Positions 1 to 7,872 of a DNA stretch of 64,000 nt are shown one piece after another. Under the pieces are notes generated by a model. That model was not told the origin of the DNA and ran no database searches. It saw only the letters and a list, made by a program, of their open reading frames with translations. The stretch comes from JANNNX01 sp031398745. Its GTDB lineage: Bacteria > Actinomycetota > Acidimicrobiia > Acidimicrobiales > CADCSY01. Location: the NCBI GenBank assembly GCA_031398745.1, contig JANNNX010000048.1, positions 17,948 to 81,947 of the forward strand, given 5' to 3'. The position numbers and the translations under genes were made by a program. The first letter of the stretch is position 1. Each line of letters opens with the position of its first letter.

Positions 1-281
1 CCGGCACCATGAAGCGCCATGGCTTCGGAGGGATGCCGGCCTCGCACGGTGCACACCGGGTCCACCGGGCTCCGGGCTCCATCGGTGCCTGTGCCACACC
101 CTCTCGGGTGTTCAAGGGGACCCGCATGGCGGGGCGCACGGGCGCCACCAAGGTCACCACCTTGAACCTCGAAGTGGTGGCGGCCGACGCCGAGCGCCAG
201 GTGCTGCTCGTGCGGGGCGCGGTGCCGGGACCCAAGGGCGGGATGGTCGTCATCCGCGATGCGATCAAGGGCGGCCGGTGA
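1..281 (+). CDS. rplC: Ribosomal protein L3, C-terminal part (5' end outside window)
   Basis: Large-subunit protein L3, an early assembly factor near the peptidyl transferase centre. The first complete codon is at base 3, and the visible 92 residues carry the conserved GTMKRHGFGG stretch, the GRTGATKVT segment and the usual KGG-rich C-terminal end. The reading frame is open at base 1, so the start lies upstream. Its TGA overlaps the ATG of rplD (TGATG), which implies translational coupling in the S10 operon. The Met at base 9 is internal to the protein and is not a start. Confidence 0.95.
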   Translation, partial: GTMKRHGFGGMPASHGAHRVHRAPGSIGACATPSRVFKGTRMAGRTGATKVTTLNLEVVAADAERQVLLVRGAVPGPKGGMVVIRDAIKGGR

Positions 282-964
282 TGAGCGTGGCCGAGAGCCC
301 GGAGACCGTGGCCGAGCAGGCCAGCCTCACGGTGCCGGTGGTCGACGGCACCGGGGCCGAGGTCGGCCAGGTCGACCTCGACGCCCGCACCTTCGCCATC
401 CAGCCCAACGTCTCGGTGATGCACCAGGTGGTCACCGCCCAGCTGGCCGCCGCTCGGGCGGGGACCCAGTCCACCAAGACCCGCTCCGAGGTTCGGGGCG
501 GCGGGGCCAAGCCCTGGCGCCAGAAGGGGACCGGCCGCGCCCGCCAGGGTTCGTCCCGATCGCCCCAGTGGCGCGGTGGGGGCGTCGCCCTTGGCCCGAA
601 GCCCCGCAGCTACAAGCAGCGGACCCCGAAGAAGATGGTCAACTTGGCCTTGCGCTCGGCGCTGTCGGATCGGGCGGCCGAGGGTCGGGTCGTGGTGGTC
701 GATCGCTGGGCGTTCGAAGGACCCAGGACCAAGGACGCGGTGGCCGTGCTCGAGGCCCTGGGTATCGACGGGGCGGCCTTGATCGTGCTGGCCGACGAGG
801 ACATCGACGCCGCCAAGAGCTTCCGCAACCTGCAGTCCGTGCACCTGATCCCGGTCGGCGAGCTCAACGCCTACGACGTTCTGTGCAGCGACTGGGTCGT
901 GTTCACGCGGGCCACGCTGCCCGGTGGCCCTCCTCGCACCGACGCCGACACCGAGGAGGCCTGA
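281..964 (+). CDS. rplD: Ribosomal protein L4
   Basis: L4 (227 aa), a large-subunit protein whose extended loop lines the exit tunnel. The loop is visible as the basic stretch around residues 65-110 (RSEVRGGGAKPWRQKGTGRA). The ATG at 281 is chosen because it overlaps the rplC stop; a GTG one codon upstream is also in frame. In E. coli L4 autoregulates the S10 operon, but that leader is outside this window. The length is slightly above the usual 200-210 because of a short C-terminal extension. It overlaps rplW by one base. Confidence 0.96.
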   Translation: MSVAESPETVAEQASLTVPVVDGTGAEVGQVDLDARTFAIQPNVSVMHQVVTAQLAAARAGTQSTKTRSEVRGGGAKPWRQKGTGRARQGSSRSPQWRGGGVALGPKPRSYKQRTPKKMVNLALRSALSDRAAEGRVVVVDRWAFEGPRTKDAVAVLEALGIDGAALIVLADEDIDAAKSFRNLQSVHLIPVGELNAYDVLCSDWVVFTRATLPGGPPRTDADTEEA

Positions 965-1251
965 TGGACCCCCGTGATGTGATCCAGGCCCCGGTGGTGA
1001 GCGAGAAGTCCTACGCCCTGATCGACACCGGCGCCTACACCTTCAAGGTGCACGGCGACGCCAACAAGATCCAGATCCGTCAGGCGGTCGAGGCGATCTT
1101 CGACGTGAAGGTCACGAAGGTCACCACTGCCAACCGCAAGGGCAAGCGCCTCCGGAACCGTCGGACGGGTCAGATGGGCAAGCGGCCCGACTCCAAGCGG
1201 GCCATCGTCACCCTCGCCGAGGGTGACTCGATCGATCTGTTCGAGGGGTAG
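964..1251 (+). CDS. rplW: Ribosomal protein L23
   Basis: L23 (95 aa) sits at the tunnel exit and docks trigger factor and SRP. The conserved core reads VSEKSYAL near the N-terminus, then TFKVHGDANKIQIRQAVE and VTKVTTANRKGK. The ATG at 964 overlaps the rplD stop (TGATG), and the length matches the family. An in-frame open region continues upstream to about 259 but is a frame shadow of rplD. rplB follows after 4 nt. Confidence 0.96.
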   Translation: MDPRDVIQAPVVSEKSYALIDTGAYTFKVHGDANKIQIRQAVEAIFDVKVTKVTTANRKGKRLRNRRTGQMGKRPDSKRAIVTLAEGDSIDLFEG

Positions 1252-1255
1252 GACG

Positions 1256-2092
1256 ATGGCCCTGCGTCAACGCAAGCCGACCAGCGCCGGTCGCCGCTTC
1301 CAGACCGTTTCCGACTTCCGCGAGATCACCAAGGACCGCCCCGAGCGGTCGTTGGTCGAGCCCCTGACCAGCAGCGGCGGGCGTAACTCGGCCGGCCGCA
1401 AGACCGCCCGCCACCGGGGCGGCGGTCACAAGCGCCAGTACCGGGTGGTCGACTTCCGTCGCGAGAAGGACGGCGTCCCGGCCACGGTGGCGGCGGTCGA
1501 GTACGACCCCAACCGCAACTGCCGGATCCTCCTGCTCCACTACCACGACGGCGAGAAGCGCTACGTCATCGCTCCTCAGGGCGTGAAGGTGGGCGACAAG
1601 CTCCAGAGCGGCCAGGGCGCCGAGATCCGTCCCGGCAACGCCCTGCCCCTGCGCTACATCCCGGTCGGCACGACCGTCCACAACGTGGAGTTGCGACCCG
1701 GCGGCGGGGCCAAGATGGCCCGCAGCGCGGGCTCGAGCGTGCAGCTGGTAGCCAAGGAGGGCGACTACGCCACCCTGCGGCTGCCGTCCAGCGAGATGCG
1801 CCGGGTCCTGATCGACTGCCGCGCCACCGTGGGCGAGGTCGGCAACGCCGAGGCCGAGCTGGTCAAGGTGGGCAAGGCCGGCCGGAACCGCTGGAAGGGC
1901 GTTCGTCCCCAGACCCGCGGCGTCGCCATGAACCCCGTCGACCACCCGCTGGGTGGGGGCGAGGGCAAGACCTCCGGTGGTCGCCACCCGGTCTCGCCCT
2001 GGGGCAAGCCCGAGGGTCGGACCCGGTCCAAGAAGAAGGACTCCGACCGACTCATCATCCGCCGCCGCCGCACGCGCGGTGCCCGCCGGTAG
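1256..2092 (+). CDS. rplB: Ribosomal protein L2
   Basis: L2 (278 aa) is needed for subunit joining and peptidyl transferase function. The N-terminus MALRQRKPTSAGRR and the C-terminal MNPVDHPLGGGEGKT loop with the functionally critical His are both present. The ATG at 1256 is preceded by a GAGGGG stretch overlapping the rplW stop and gives the family N-terminus, so it is preferred over the upstream in-frame start at 1223. The length is standard. Confidence 0.97.
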   Translation: MALRQRKPTSAGRRFQTVSDFREITKDRPERSLVEPLTSSGGRNSAGRKTARHRGGGHKRQYRVVDFRREKDGVPATVAAVEYDPNRNCRILLLHYHDGEKRYVIAPQGVKVGDKLQSGQGAEIRPGNALPLRYIPVGTTVHNVELRPGGGAKMARSAGSSVQLVAKEGDYATLRLPSSEMRRVLIDCRATVGEVGNAEAELVKVGKAGRNRWKGVRPQTRGVAMNPVDHPLGGGEGKTSGGRHPVSPWGKPEGRTRSKKKDSDRLIIRRRRTRGARR

Positions 2093-2110
2093 GCGAAGAG
2101 AGGACTGGCA

Positions 2111-2389
2111 ATGCCCCGCAGCCTGAAGAAGGGCCCCTTCGTCGATGACCACCTGCTCAAGAAGGTCGACGCCCTGAACGAGACGAACGAGAAGCGGGTC
2201 ATCAAGACCTGGTCCCGCCGCTCGACGATCATCCCGGAGATGGTCGGCCACACCATCGCCGTCCACGACGGGCGCAAGCACGTGCCCGTCTACATCACCG
2301 AGTCGATGGTCGGGCACAAGCTCGGCGAGTTCGCTCCCACCCGGACCTTCCGCTTCCACGCCGGCCAGGAGAAGGGCGCCCGCCGGTGA
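2111..2389 (+). CDS. rpsS: Ribosomal protein S19
   Basis: S19 (92 aa), a small-subunit head protein that forms a complex with S13 and contacts tRNA. It begins MPRSLKKGPFVDDHLLKK and contains the typical RRSTIIPEMVGHTIAVHDG core. An AGAGAGGA site lies just upstream of ATG 2111. The stop overlaps the GTG of rplV (GTGA). Confidence 0.97.
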   Translation: MPRSLKKGPFVDDHLLKKVDALNETNEKRVIKTWSRRSTIIPEMVGHTIAVHDGRKHVPVYITESMVGHKLGEFAPTRTFRFHAGQEKGARR

Positions 2390-3144
2390 CCGCGACCAAG
2401 ACCAACGAGCGCCCGGGCACCCGGGCCGTCTTGCACCACGAGGGCGTGTCAGCCAGCAAGGTGCGGGCCGTCCTCGGGCTCATCCGTGGCCTCGACGTGC
2501 GGACCGCCGACGAGGTGCTCCGCTACTCCGAGCGCGGGGCGGCGGTCATCGTGCGCAAGCTCCTGGCCTCCGCGGTGGCGAACGCGGCGGCCAACGACAG
2601 CCTCGACAGCGAGGAGCTCTACGTGGCCACGGCTTACGCCGACGAGGCCAAGACCCTCCGTCGCTTCCGGCCTCGGGCCCGTGGCCGAGCCGCCCGGATC
2701 CGCAAGCGCTCGTGCCACGTCACGATCATCGTGGCCCGCATGTCCGAGGCCGAGCTGACCCGCCGTCGGGCCAAGGACGCCATCCGCCCCGGCTCCCGTG
2801 CCGCCCGGGTGGCCGCCCAGCAGGCCACCGACACCCGCCGTCGTCGCCGCCGCTCCCGCCAAGCTGAAACGACAACCCACGACCACGACGACCACGACCA
2901 CGACGGCCACGACCACGACGGCCACGACCACGACGAGCCCGACCAGGACACAGCCGCACCCGAGGAAACCGACGCCGAAGCCCCGCTGAGCCAGGAGGAG
3001 ACGGCCTCCTCGAGCGAAGGAGCATCCGGTCACGCCCGCGACGAAGCCGAGGAGGCCGTCTCCGACGGACCGCAGGAGGCCGACTCCGAGGAGACGGCGG
3101 AGAAGAACGAGCCCAAGGCCAAGACCGGCGAAGAGGAGGCCTGA
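2386..3144 (+). CDS. rplV: Ribosomal protein L22 with long His/Asp-rich and acidic C-terminal extension
   Basis: L22 (252 aa), a tunnel-wall protein. Residues 1-130 are a normal L22 domain (RAVLHHEGVSASKVRAV near the start, SCHVTIIVARMSE near 110). The family is usually 110-130 aa, so about 120 residues are extra. The extension holds a run of alternating Asp and His at residues 165-183, with eight His, encoded by a tandem repeat at about 2878-2934, then an acidic, Glu-rich tail to the end. GTG 2386 overlaps the rpsS stop, and the TGA overlaps the rpsC ATG, so the extension is in frame and not a separate gene. A metal-binding role for the tail is inference. Confidence 0.92.
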   Translation: MTATKTNERPGTRAVLHHEGVSASKVRAVLGLIRGLDVRTADEVLRYSERGAAVIVRKLLASAVANAAANDSLDSEELYVATAYADEAKTLRRFRPRARGRAARIRKRSCHVTIIVARMSEAELTRRRAKDAIRPGSRAARVAAQQATDTRRRRRRSRQAETTTHDHDDHDHDGHDHDGHDHDEPDQDTAAPEETDAEAPLSQEETASSSEGASGHARDEAEEAVSDGPQEADSEETAEKNEPKAKTGEEEA

Positions 3145-4088
3145 TGGGCCAGAAGGTCAACCCCTACGGCTTCCGCCTCGGTGTCATCACCGACTGGAAG
3201 TCCCGCTGGTTCTCCGACCGGGAGTACAAGCGCTACGTCATCGAGGACTGGAAGATCCGCGACGACCTGATGCGCCAATTACCCCACGCCGCGATCAGCC
3301 GCATCGAGATCGAGCGGACCCGCGACCGCCTGCGGGTCGACGTCCACACCGCTCGCCCGGGCATCGTGATCGGTCGGCGGGGCGCCGAGGCCGACCGGCT
3401 CCGGGGGCGCCTGGCCAAGCTCACCGGCGACAACCGTGTGCAGCTCAACATCCAGGAGATCAAGCAGCCCGAGCTCGATGCCGCCCTCATCGCCCAGGGG
3501 GTGGCCGACCAGCTGGCCGGCCGGGTCAACTTCCGCCGGGCCATGAAGCGGGCGGTGCAGAACGCCCAGAAGGCGGGCGTGCTCGGCATCCGGGTCCAGT
3601 GCTCGGGTCGCCTCAACGGTGCCGAGATGAGTCGGACCGAGTGGTACCGCGAGGGTCGGGTCCCGCTGCACACCCTCCGGGCCGACATCGACTATGGCTT
3701 GCGCGAGGCGCACACCACCTACGGGCGTATCGGCGTGAAGGTGTGGCTCTACAAGGGCGACATCCTCCCGTACAAGACCTCCAGCGATGACAAGGCCCTG
3801 CGGGAGGCGGCCATGGCCGTCGGCGAGACGTCGGGCTTGGCCCGTCCCCGGCGGGTCGTGTCCGCCGGTGGTGGCCGCCGCCCGACCGAGGGTGGCGCTG
3901 CGCCGGTTGCCGGTGCCGAGCCGACCGATGCCGCCGACGCCGCCGAATCGGCCGAGCCCATCGAGGCCGAGCCGATCATCAAGGAGGCAGATCCCGAGCT
4001 CGAGCGCCTCTTGGCCGAGGAGGAGGAGATCGAGCGCCTCACCCGAGAGCACCACGAGACCCCCCACTTCCGGCCCGGGGAGGACTGA
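3144..4088 (+). CDS. rpsC: Ribosomal protein S3 with acidic C-terminal tail
   Basis: S3 (314 aa) lies at the mRNA entry site. The N-terminal MGQKVNPYGFRLG, the KH domain motif GIVIGRRGAEADRLRG and the C-terminal domain segment GRLNGAEMSRTEWYREGRVPLHT are all present. Actinobacterial S3 is usually about 250-280 aa. The last 70 or so residues here are Ala/Glu-rich, with an EEEEIERLTREHHE segment, and are not part of the core fold. ATG 3144 overlaps the rplV stop. Confidence 0.96.
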   Translation: MGQKVNPYGFRLGVITDWKSRWFSDREYKRYVIEDWKIRDDLMRQLPHAAISRIEIERTRDRLRVDVHTARPGIVIGRRGAEADRLRGRLAKLTGDNRVQLNIQEIKQPELDAALIAQGVADQLAGRVNFRRAMKRAVQNAQKAGVLGIRVQCSGRLNGAEMSRTEWYREGRVPLHTLRADIDYGLREAHTTYGRIGVKVWLYKGDILPYKTSSDDKALREAAMAVGETSGLARPRRVVSAGGGRRPTEGGAAPVAGAEPTDAADAAESAEPIEAEPIIKEADPELERLLAEEEEIERLTREHHETPHFRPGED

Positions 4089-4093
4089 CCGCC

Positions 4094-4516
4094 GTGTTGA
4101 TGCCGAAGAAGGTCAAGCACCGCAAGCAGCACCGCGGCCGACTCACCGGGATGGCCAAGGGTGGATCCGAGATCGCCTTCGGCGACTTCGGGATCCAGGC
4201 CATGGAGCCCGGCTGGATCACCGCCCGCCAGATCGAGGCGGCCCGTATCGCCATGACCCGTCACGTCAAGCGTGGCGGGAAGGTCTGGATCAATGTGTTC
4301 CCGGACAAGCCGGTCACCCAGAAGCCGGCCGAGACCCGTATGGGCTCGGGCAAGGGCAACCCAGAGATGTGGGTCGCGGTGATCAAGCCCGGTCGCATCC
4401 TCTTCGAGCTCTCGGGTGTCACCGAGGAGCTGGCCAAGGGGGCCATGGAGCGGGCGATCCAGAAGCTGCCGATCAAGGCCCGGTTCGTGACCCGGGCGTC
4501 GGGTGAGGTGATCTGA
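4094..4516 (+). CDS. rplP: Ribosomal protein L16
   Basis: L16 (140 aa), which organises the A-site region of the 50S subunit. It starts MLMPKKVKHRKQHRGR and holds the conserved FPDKPVTQKPAETRMGSGKG block. GTG 4094 is chosen because the family begins M-L-x-P-K/R; TTG 4097 and ATG 4100 also lie in frame. The TGA is directly abutted by the GTG of rpmC. Confidence 0.95.
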   Translation: MLMPKKVKHRKQHRGRLTGMAKGGSEIAFGDFGIQAMEPGWITARQIEAARIAMTRHVKRGGKVWINVFPDKPVTQKPAETRMGSGKGNPEMWVAVIKPGRILFELSGVTEELAKGAMERAIQKLPIKARFVTRASGEVI

Positions 4517-4792
4517 GTGGCTCGACAGACTGAGGAGCTGCGGAACCTGGGTGACCAGGAGCTGGTCGACCGCCTGGCCGAGACCCGCCAGGAGCTGTTC
4601 AACCTGCGGTTCCGCCACGTGACCAGCCAGCTCGACGACAGTGCCCGCCTCGGGCTGCTCCGCCGCCAGGTGGCCCGGCTCAACACGCTTCTGCGGGAGC
4701 GGGAGATCGCGGCCGCCGAGGCGGCCGCCAAGGACGAGCGGGCCGCGGTGGCGGTCGGCACTGAGGAGACGGATGGTGAGCGCGATGGCTGA
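4517..4792 (+). CDS. rpmC: Ribosomal protein L29
   Basis: L29 (91 aa), a two-helix protein at the tunnel exit beside L23. The typical ELVDRLAETRQELFNLRFRH and RRQVARLNTLLRERE helices are visible. The protein is longer than the common 60-75 aa because of an Ala/Glu-rich C-terminal tail. GTG 4517 begins on the base after the rplP stop. Its 3' end overlaps the start of rpsQ. Confidence 0.93.
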   Translation: MARQTEELRNLGDQELVDRLAETRQELFNLRFRHVTSQLDDSARLGLLRRQVARLNTLLREREIAAAEAAAKDERAAVAVGTEETDGERDG

Positions 4793-5066
4793 GGCCGAGA
4801 CCGACGCCACGACCCGGGCGAACCCGCGCAAGGTGCGCGAGGGCCTGGTCTCGTCGGCGGGGATGGACAAGACGATCGTCGTCGAGGTGGTGTCGCGGGT
4901 GCGCCACCCCCGCTACGACAAGACCGTCCAGCAGACGAAGCGGCTCTACGTCCACGACGCCGACAACGACGCCAAGATCGGCGACCGGGTGCGGGTGTCC
5001 GAGACCCGACCGCTGTCGAAGACGAAGCGCTGGCGCCTCGTCGAGATCCTCGAGAGGGCTCGGTGA
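4785..5066 (+). CDS. rpsQ: Ribosomal protein S17
   Basis: S17 (93 aa), a 16S rRNA-binding OB-fold protein. The core KVREGLVSSAGMDKTIVVEV followed by RLYVHDADNDAKIGDRVRV is diagnostic. ATG 4785 overlaps the end of rpmC by 8 nt. ATG 4773, four codons earlier and preceded by GAGGAG, is an equally possible start, so the exact N-terminus is uncertain. Identity is not in doubt. Confidence 0.93.
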   Translation: MAEAETDATTRANPRKVREGLVSSAGMDKTIVVEVVSRVRHPRYDKTVQQTKRLYVHDADNDAKIGDRVRVSETRPLSKTKRWRLVEILERAR

Positions 5067-5070
5067 TCTC

Positions 5071-5439
5071 GTGATCCAGCAAGAGTCCCGCCTCCGGGTG
5101 GCCGACAACTCAGGTGCCCGTGAGGTGCTCTGCATCAAGGTGCTCGGCGGCTCCAAGCGCCGCTACGCCTCGATTGGCGACGTGTTCGTGGCCACCGTCA
5201 AGGACGCCATCCCGGGCGCCGCGGTCAAGCGGGGCGACGTCGTCAAGTGCGTGGTGGTGCGGGTGAAGAAGGAGAAGCGCCGTCCGGACGGGTCCTACAT
5301 CCGCTTCGACGAGAACGCGGCCGTCCTGATCAACGACCAGATGCAGCCGCGGGGCACCCGGATCTTCGGGCCCGTCGGCCGAGAGCTGCGGGACAAGCGC
5401 TTCATGCGCATCGTGTCGCTGGCCCCGGAGGTGCTGTGA
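5071..5439 (+). CDS. rplN: Ribosomal protein L14
   Basis: L14 (122 aa), an intersubunit-bridge protein that contacts helix 44. It reads MIQQESRLRVADNSGAREVL at the start and ends in the GPVGRELRDKRFMRIVSLAPEV block typical of the family. The GTG start at 5071 gives exactly the standard length. It sits 4 nt after rpsQ and 2 nt before rplX. Confidence 0.97.
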   Translation: MIQQESRLRVADNSGAREVLCIKVLGGSKRRYASIGDVFVATVKDAIPGAAVKRGDVVKCVVVRVKKEKRRPDGSYIRFDENAAVLINDQMQPRGTRIFGPVGRELRDKRFMRIVSLAPEVL

Positions 5440-5441
5440 CC

Positions 5442-5753
5442 ATGAAGATCCGCAAGGGCGACCGGGTGGTCGTGCTGGCTGGCAAGGACAAGGGCAAGGA
5501 GGGCGTGGTGTCGCGGTCCCTCCCGACCAAGAGCAAGGTGATCGTCGACGGCGTGAACGTGGCCAAGAAGCACCAGCGGCCGACCGGGACGACCATGCAG
5601 GGCGGAATCATCGACAAGGAGATGCCGCTCCACGTCTCGAACGTGGCCATCGTGAGCCCAGCCGATGGCAAGCCCACCCGGGTGGGCTACCGCTTCGACG
5701 ACAACGGCAACAAGATCCGGGTCTGCAAGCGCACGGGGGTGGAGCTGCCGTGA
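5442..5753 (+). CDS. rplX: Ribosomal protein L24
   Basis: L24 (103 aa), an assembly initiator for the 50S subunit with a KOW motif at the N-terminus (KIRKGDRVVVLAGKDKGKEG). The conserved VDGVNVAKKHQRP and EMPLHVSNVAIV segments follow. ATG 5442 is 2 nt after the rplN stop; a GTG two codons upstream overlaps that stop and is a possible alternative. The TGA overlaps the GTG of rplE. Confidence 0.96.
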   Translation: MKIRKGDRVVVLAGKDKGKEGVVSRSLPTKSKVIVDGVNVAKKHQRPTGTTMQGGIIDKEMPLHVSNVAIVSPADGKPTRVGYRFDDNGNKIRVCKRTGVELP

Positions 5754-6322
5754 CCGACACCCAGACCACCACACCCGCCCGGCCTCGCCTGCGGGTGCGC
5801 TATGACACCGAGCTCCGCGACCAGCTGCTCGAGACGCTCGAGCTGACCAACGTCATGCAGGTGCCCCGCCTCGAGAAGATCGTGGTCAACATGGGCGTCG
5901 GGGCGGCCGTCGGCCAGGCCTCGCTGCTCGAGGGCGCGGTCCGCGATCTCGAACTGATCACCGGCCAGAAGGCGGTCGTGACCCGGGCCAAGAAGTCGAT
6001 CGCGGGCTTCAAGCTCCGCGAGGGTCAAGCCATCGGCTGCCGGGTGACCCTGCGGGGCGACCGCATGTGGGAGTTCCTCGACCGGCTGGTGGCCCTGGCC
6101 ATCCCCCGGATCCGTGACTTCCGCGGCCTCCCGGCCAAGAGCTTCGACGGCCGCGGCAACTACACGTTCGGGGTCAGCGAGCAGCTCATCTTCCCGGAGA
6201 TCGACTACGACAAGGTCGACGCCACCCGGGGCATGGACATCACCATCGTGACCACCGCCGTCACCGACGCCGAGGGCCGAGCGCTGCTCGATGCCCTGGG
6301 CTGGCCGTTCATCCGAGCCTGA
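5750..6322 (+). CDS. rplE: Ribosomal protein L5
   Basis: L5 (190 aa) binds 5S rRNA in the central protuberance. It shows NVMQVPRLEKIVVNMGVG, KKSIAGFKLREGQAIGCRVTLRG and the C-terminal GMDITIVTTAVTDAEGRALL blocks. GTG 5750 overlaps the rplX stop by 4 nt. The short N-terminal lead (TDTQTTTPARPR) is common in actinobacterial L5. Confidence 0.96.
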   Translation: MTDTQTTTPARPRLRVRYDTELRDQLLETLELTNVMQVPRLEKIVVNMGVGAAVGQASLLEGAVRDLELITGQKAVVTRAKKSIAGFKLREGQAIGCRVTLRGDRMWEFLDRLVALAIPRIRDFRGLPAKSFDGRGNYTFGVSEQLIFPEIDYDKVDATRGMDITIVTTAVTDAEGRALLDALGWPFIRA

Positions 6323-6335
6323 ACCGAGAGGGAAC

Positions 6336-6521
6336 ATGGCCAAGAAGGCTCTGATCGAGAAGTCCAAGCGCAAGCCGAAGTTCAAGGTGCGCGCCTACAC
6401 GCGCTGCCAGCGCTGTGGACGTCCCCATGCGGTGTTCCGCAAGTTCGGCCTGTGCCGAGTGTGCTTGCGGACGATGGTGCACGCCGGCGAGATGCCCGGC
6501 GTGACCAAGGCGAGCTGGTGA
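6336..6521 (+). CDS. rpsN: Ribosomal protein S14, zinc-binding type Z
   Basis: S14 (61 aa), a head protein of the 30S subunit. This is the short zinc-containing form: Cys24, Cys27, Cys40 and Cys43 form the two CxxC pairs. ATG 6336 has an AGAGGGA site 5-6 nt upstream; the in-frame start at 6291 overlaps rplE and is unlikely. The zinc-free paralog that many actinobacteria keep for zinc starvation is not in this window. Confidence 0.96.
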   Translation: MAKKALIEKSKRKPKFKVRAYTRCQRCGRPHAVFRKFGLCRVCLRTMVHAGEMPGVTKASW

Positions 6522-6534
6522 GGAGGGCGAGACC

Positions 6535-6939
6535 ATGACGATGACCGACCCCCTCGCGGACATGCTGACCCGCATCCGCAACGGCAACACCGCCTTCCAC
6601 GACGAGGTGCGGATGCCGTCGTCGAAACTGAAGGAGGCGCTGGCCCAGATCTTGCTGCGCGAGGGCTACATCGCCGGCTTCAGCGTGGCCGACGCGGTGG
6701 ATGCCCCGGGCCAGGTGCTCACCATCACCATGAAGTACACCCCCGAGCGGGTGCGGACGATCTCGGGGATCTCCCGGGTGTCCAAGCCGGGCTTGCGGGT
6801 GTACCGCAAGGCCGACCGCCTGCCTCGGGTCCTCGGCGGCCTCGGTGTCGCTGTCCTGTCGACCAGCCACGGGCTCATGACCGACCGCGAGGCGCGCCAG
6901 CGCCGCGTGGGCGGCGAGATCCTGTGCTTCGTGTGGTGA
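6535..6939 (+). CDS. rpsH: Ribosomal protein S8
   Basis: S8 (134 aa), a primary 16S rRNA binder and in E. coli the spc operon repressor. It begins MTMTDPLADMLTRIRNGN and ends with the typical REARQRRVGGEILCFVW block. An AGGAGGGCGAG ribosome-binding site lies directly upstream; ATG 6541 two codons later is an alternative start. The length is standard. Confidence 0.97.
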   Translation: MTMTDPLADMLTRIRNGNTAFHDEVRMPSSKLKEALAQILLREGYIAGFSVADAVDAPGQVLTITMKYTPERVRTISGISRVSKPGLRVYRKADRLPRVLGGLGVAVLSTSHGLMTDREARQRRVGGEILCFVW

Positions 6940-6946
6940 GGCGACG

Positions 6947-7486
6947 ATGAGCCGGATCGGACGTTCCCCCATCCCCGTGCCCTCGGGCGTCGAGATCGCC
7001 CTCGACGGTGCCGAGGTCACGGTCAAGGGCCCCAAGGGCTCTTTGGCCCGCACCGTCCCGGCGCCGATCACCCTCCGCCAGGAGGACGGCCAGCTGCTGG
7101 TCGAGCGCCCCGACGACGAGCGCCGGAGCCGGGCCCTGCACGGCCTGGTCCGCTCGCTGGTGGCCAACATGGTCACCGGTGTGACCACTGGCTACACCAA
7201 GGAGCTCGAGATCGTCGGCGTCGGCTACCGGGCGACGCCCGCCGGCCCCAGCCGCATCGACCTTGCCCTCGGCTTCTCCCACCCGGTGTCGGTCGACGCC
7301 CCCGACGGCATCACCTTCACGGTGCCCCAGCCGACCCGCATCGTGGTCGAGGGCATCGACAAGGAGCTCGTGGGCCAGGTCGCCGCCAACATCCGCAAGC
7401 TGCGCAAGCCAGAGCCCTACAAGGGCAAGGGCGTGCGCTACGCCGGTGAGCTGGTCCGCCGCAAGGCGGGCAAGGCCGCCAAGTAG
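6947..7486 (+). CDS. rplF: Ribosomal protein L6
   Basis: L6 (179 aa), located near the sarcin-ricin loop and the factor-binding site. The N-terminal MSRIGRSPIPVPSGVEI and the C-terminal IRKLRKPEPYKGKGVRYAGE motifs are diagnostic. ATG 6947 follows the rpsH stop by 7 nt. The length is standard. Confidence 0.97.
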   Translation: MSRIGRSPIPVPSGVEIALDGAEVTVKGPKGSLARTVPAPITLRQEDGQLLVERPDDERRSRALHGLVRSLVANMVTGVTTGYTKELEIVGVGYRATPAGPSRIDLALGFSHPVSVDAPDGITFTVPQPTRIVVEGIDKELVGQVAANIRKLRKPEPYKGKGVRYAGELVRRKAGKAAK

Positions 7487-7503
7487 CCGAAGGAACCGAG
7501 ATC

Positions 7504-7872
7504 GTGAGCGCTTCCGCCAAGAAGAGAGCCGTCGCCCGCAAGCGACGCCACACCCGTGTGCGCAAGAAGGTGCAGGGCACGCCCAGCCGTCCCCGCCTGG
7601 CCGTGCACCGGTCGAACCGCCACGTCGTGGCTCAGGTGATCGACGACGAGTCCGGCCGCACCCTGGCCGCGGCCTCGACCCTCGAGGCCGACATCCGCCA
7701 GCAGGGATCGACCGGCAACAAGGACGCGGCCGCGGCCTGCGGGCGCCTGGTCGCCGAGCGGGCGACGGCGGCCGGCATCACCACCGTCGTGTTCGATCGC
7801 GGCGGCTTCCTTTATCACGGCCGGGTGGCGGCGCTGGCCGACGCTGCCCGGGCAGCAGGACTGGAGTTCTGA
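7504..7872 (+). CDS. rplR: Ribosomal protein L18
   Basis: L18 (122 aa) binds 5S rRNA together with L5. The basic N-terminus, the SRPRLAVHRSNRHVVAQVIDD segment and the C-terminal VVFDRGGFLYHGRVAALADAARAAGLEF identify it. The GTG start at 7504 is preceded by a GAAGGAACCGAG site. The stop overlaps the ATG of rpsE (TGATG). Confidence 0.96.
   Translation: MSASAKKRAVARKRRHTRVRKKVQGTPSRPRLAVHRSNRHVVAQVIDDESGRTLAAASTLEADIRQQGSTGNKDAAAACGRLVAERATAAGITTVVFDRGGFLYHGRVAALADAARAAGLEF

Noticed and set aside
2878..2934. Short tandem repeats that could be read as a CRISPR or microsatellite
   Set aside because: The repeats are in frame inside rplV, encode Asp/His and have no spacers.
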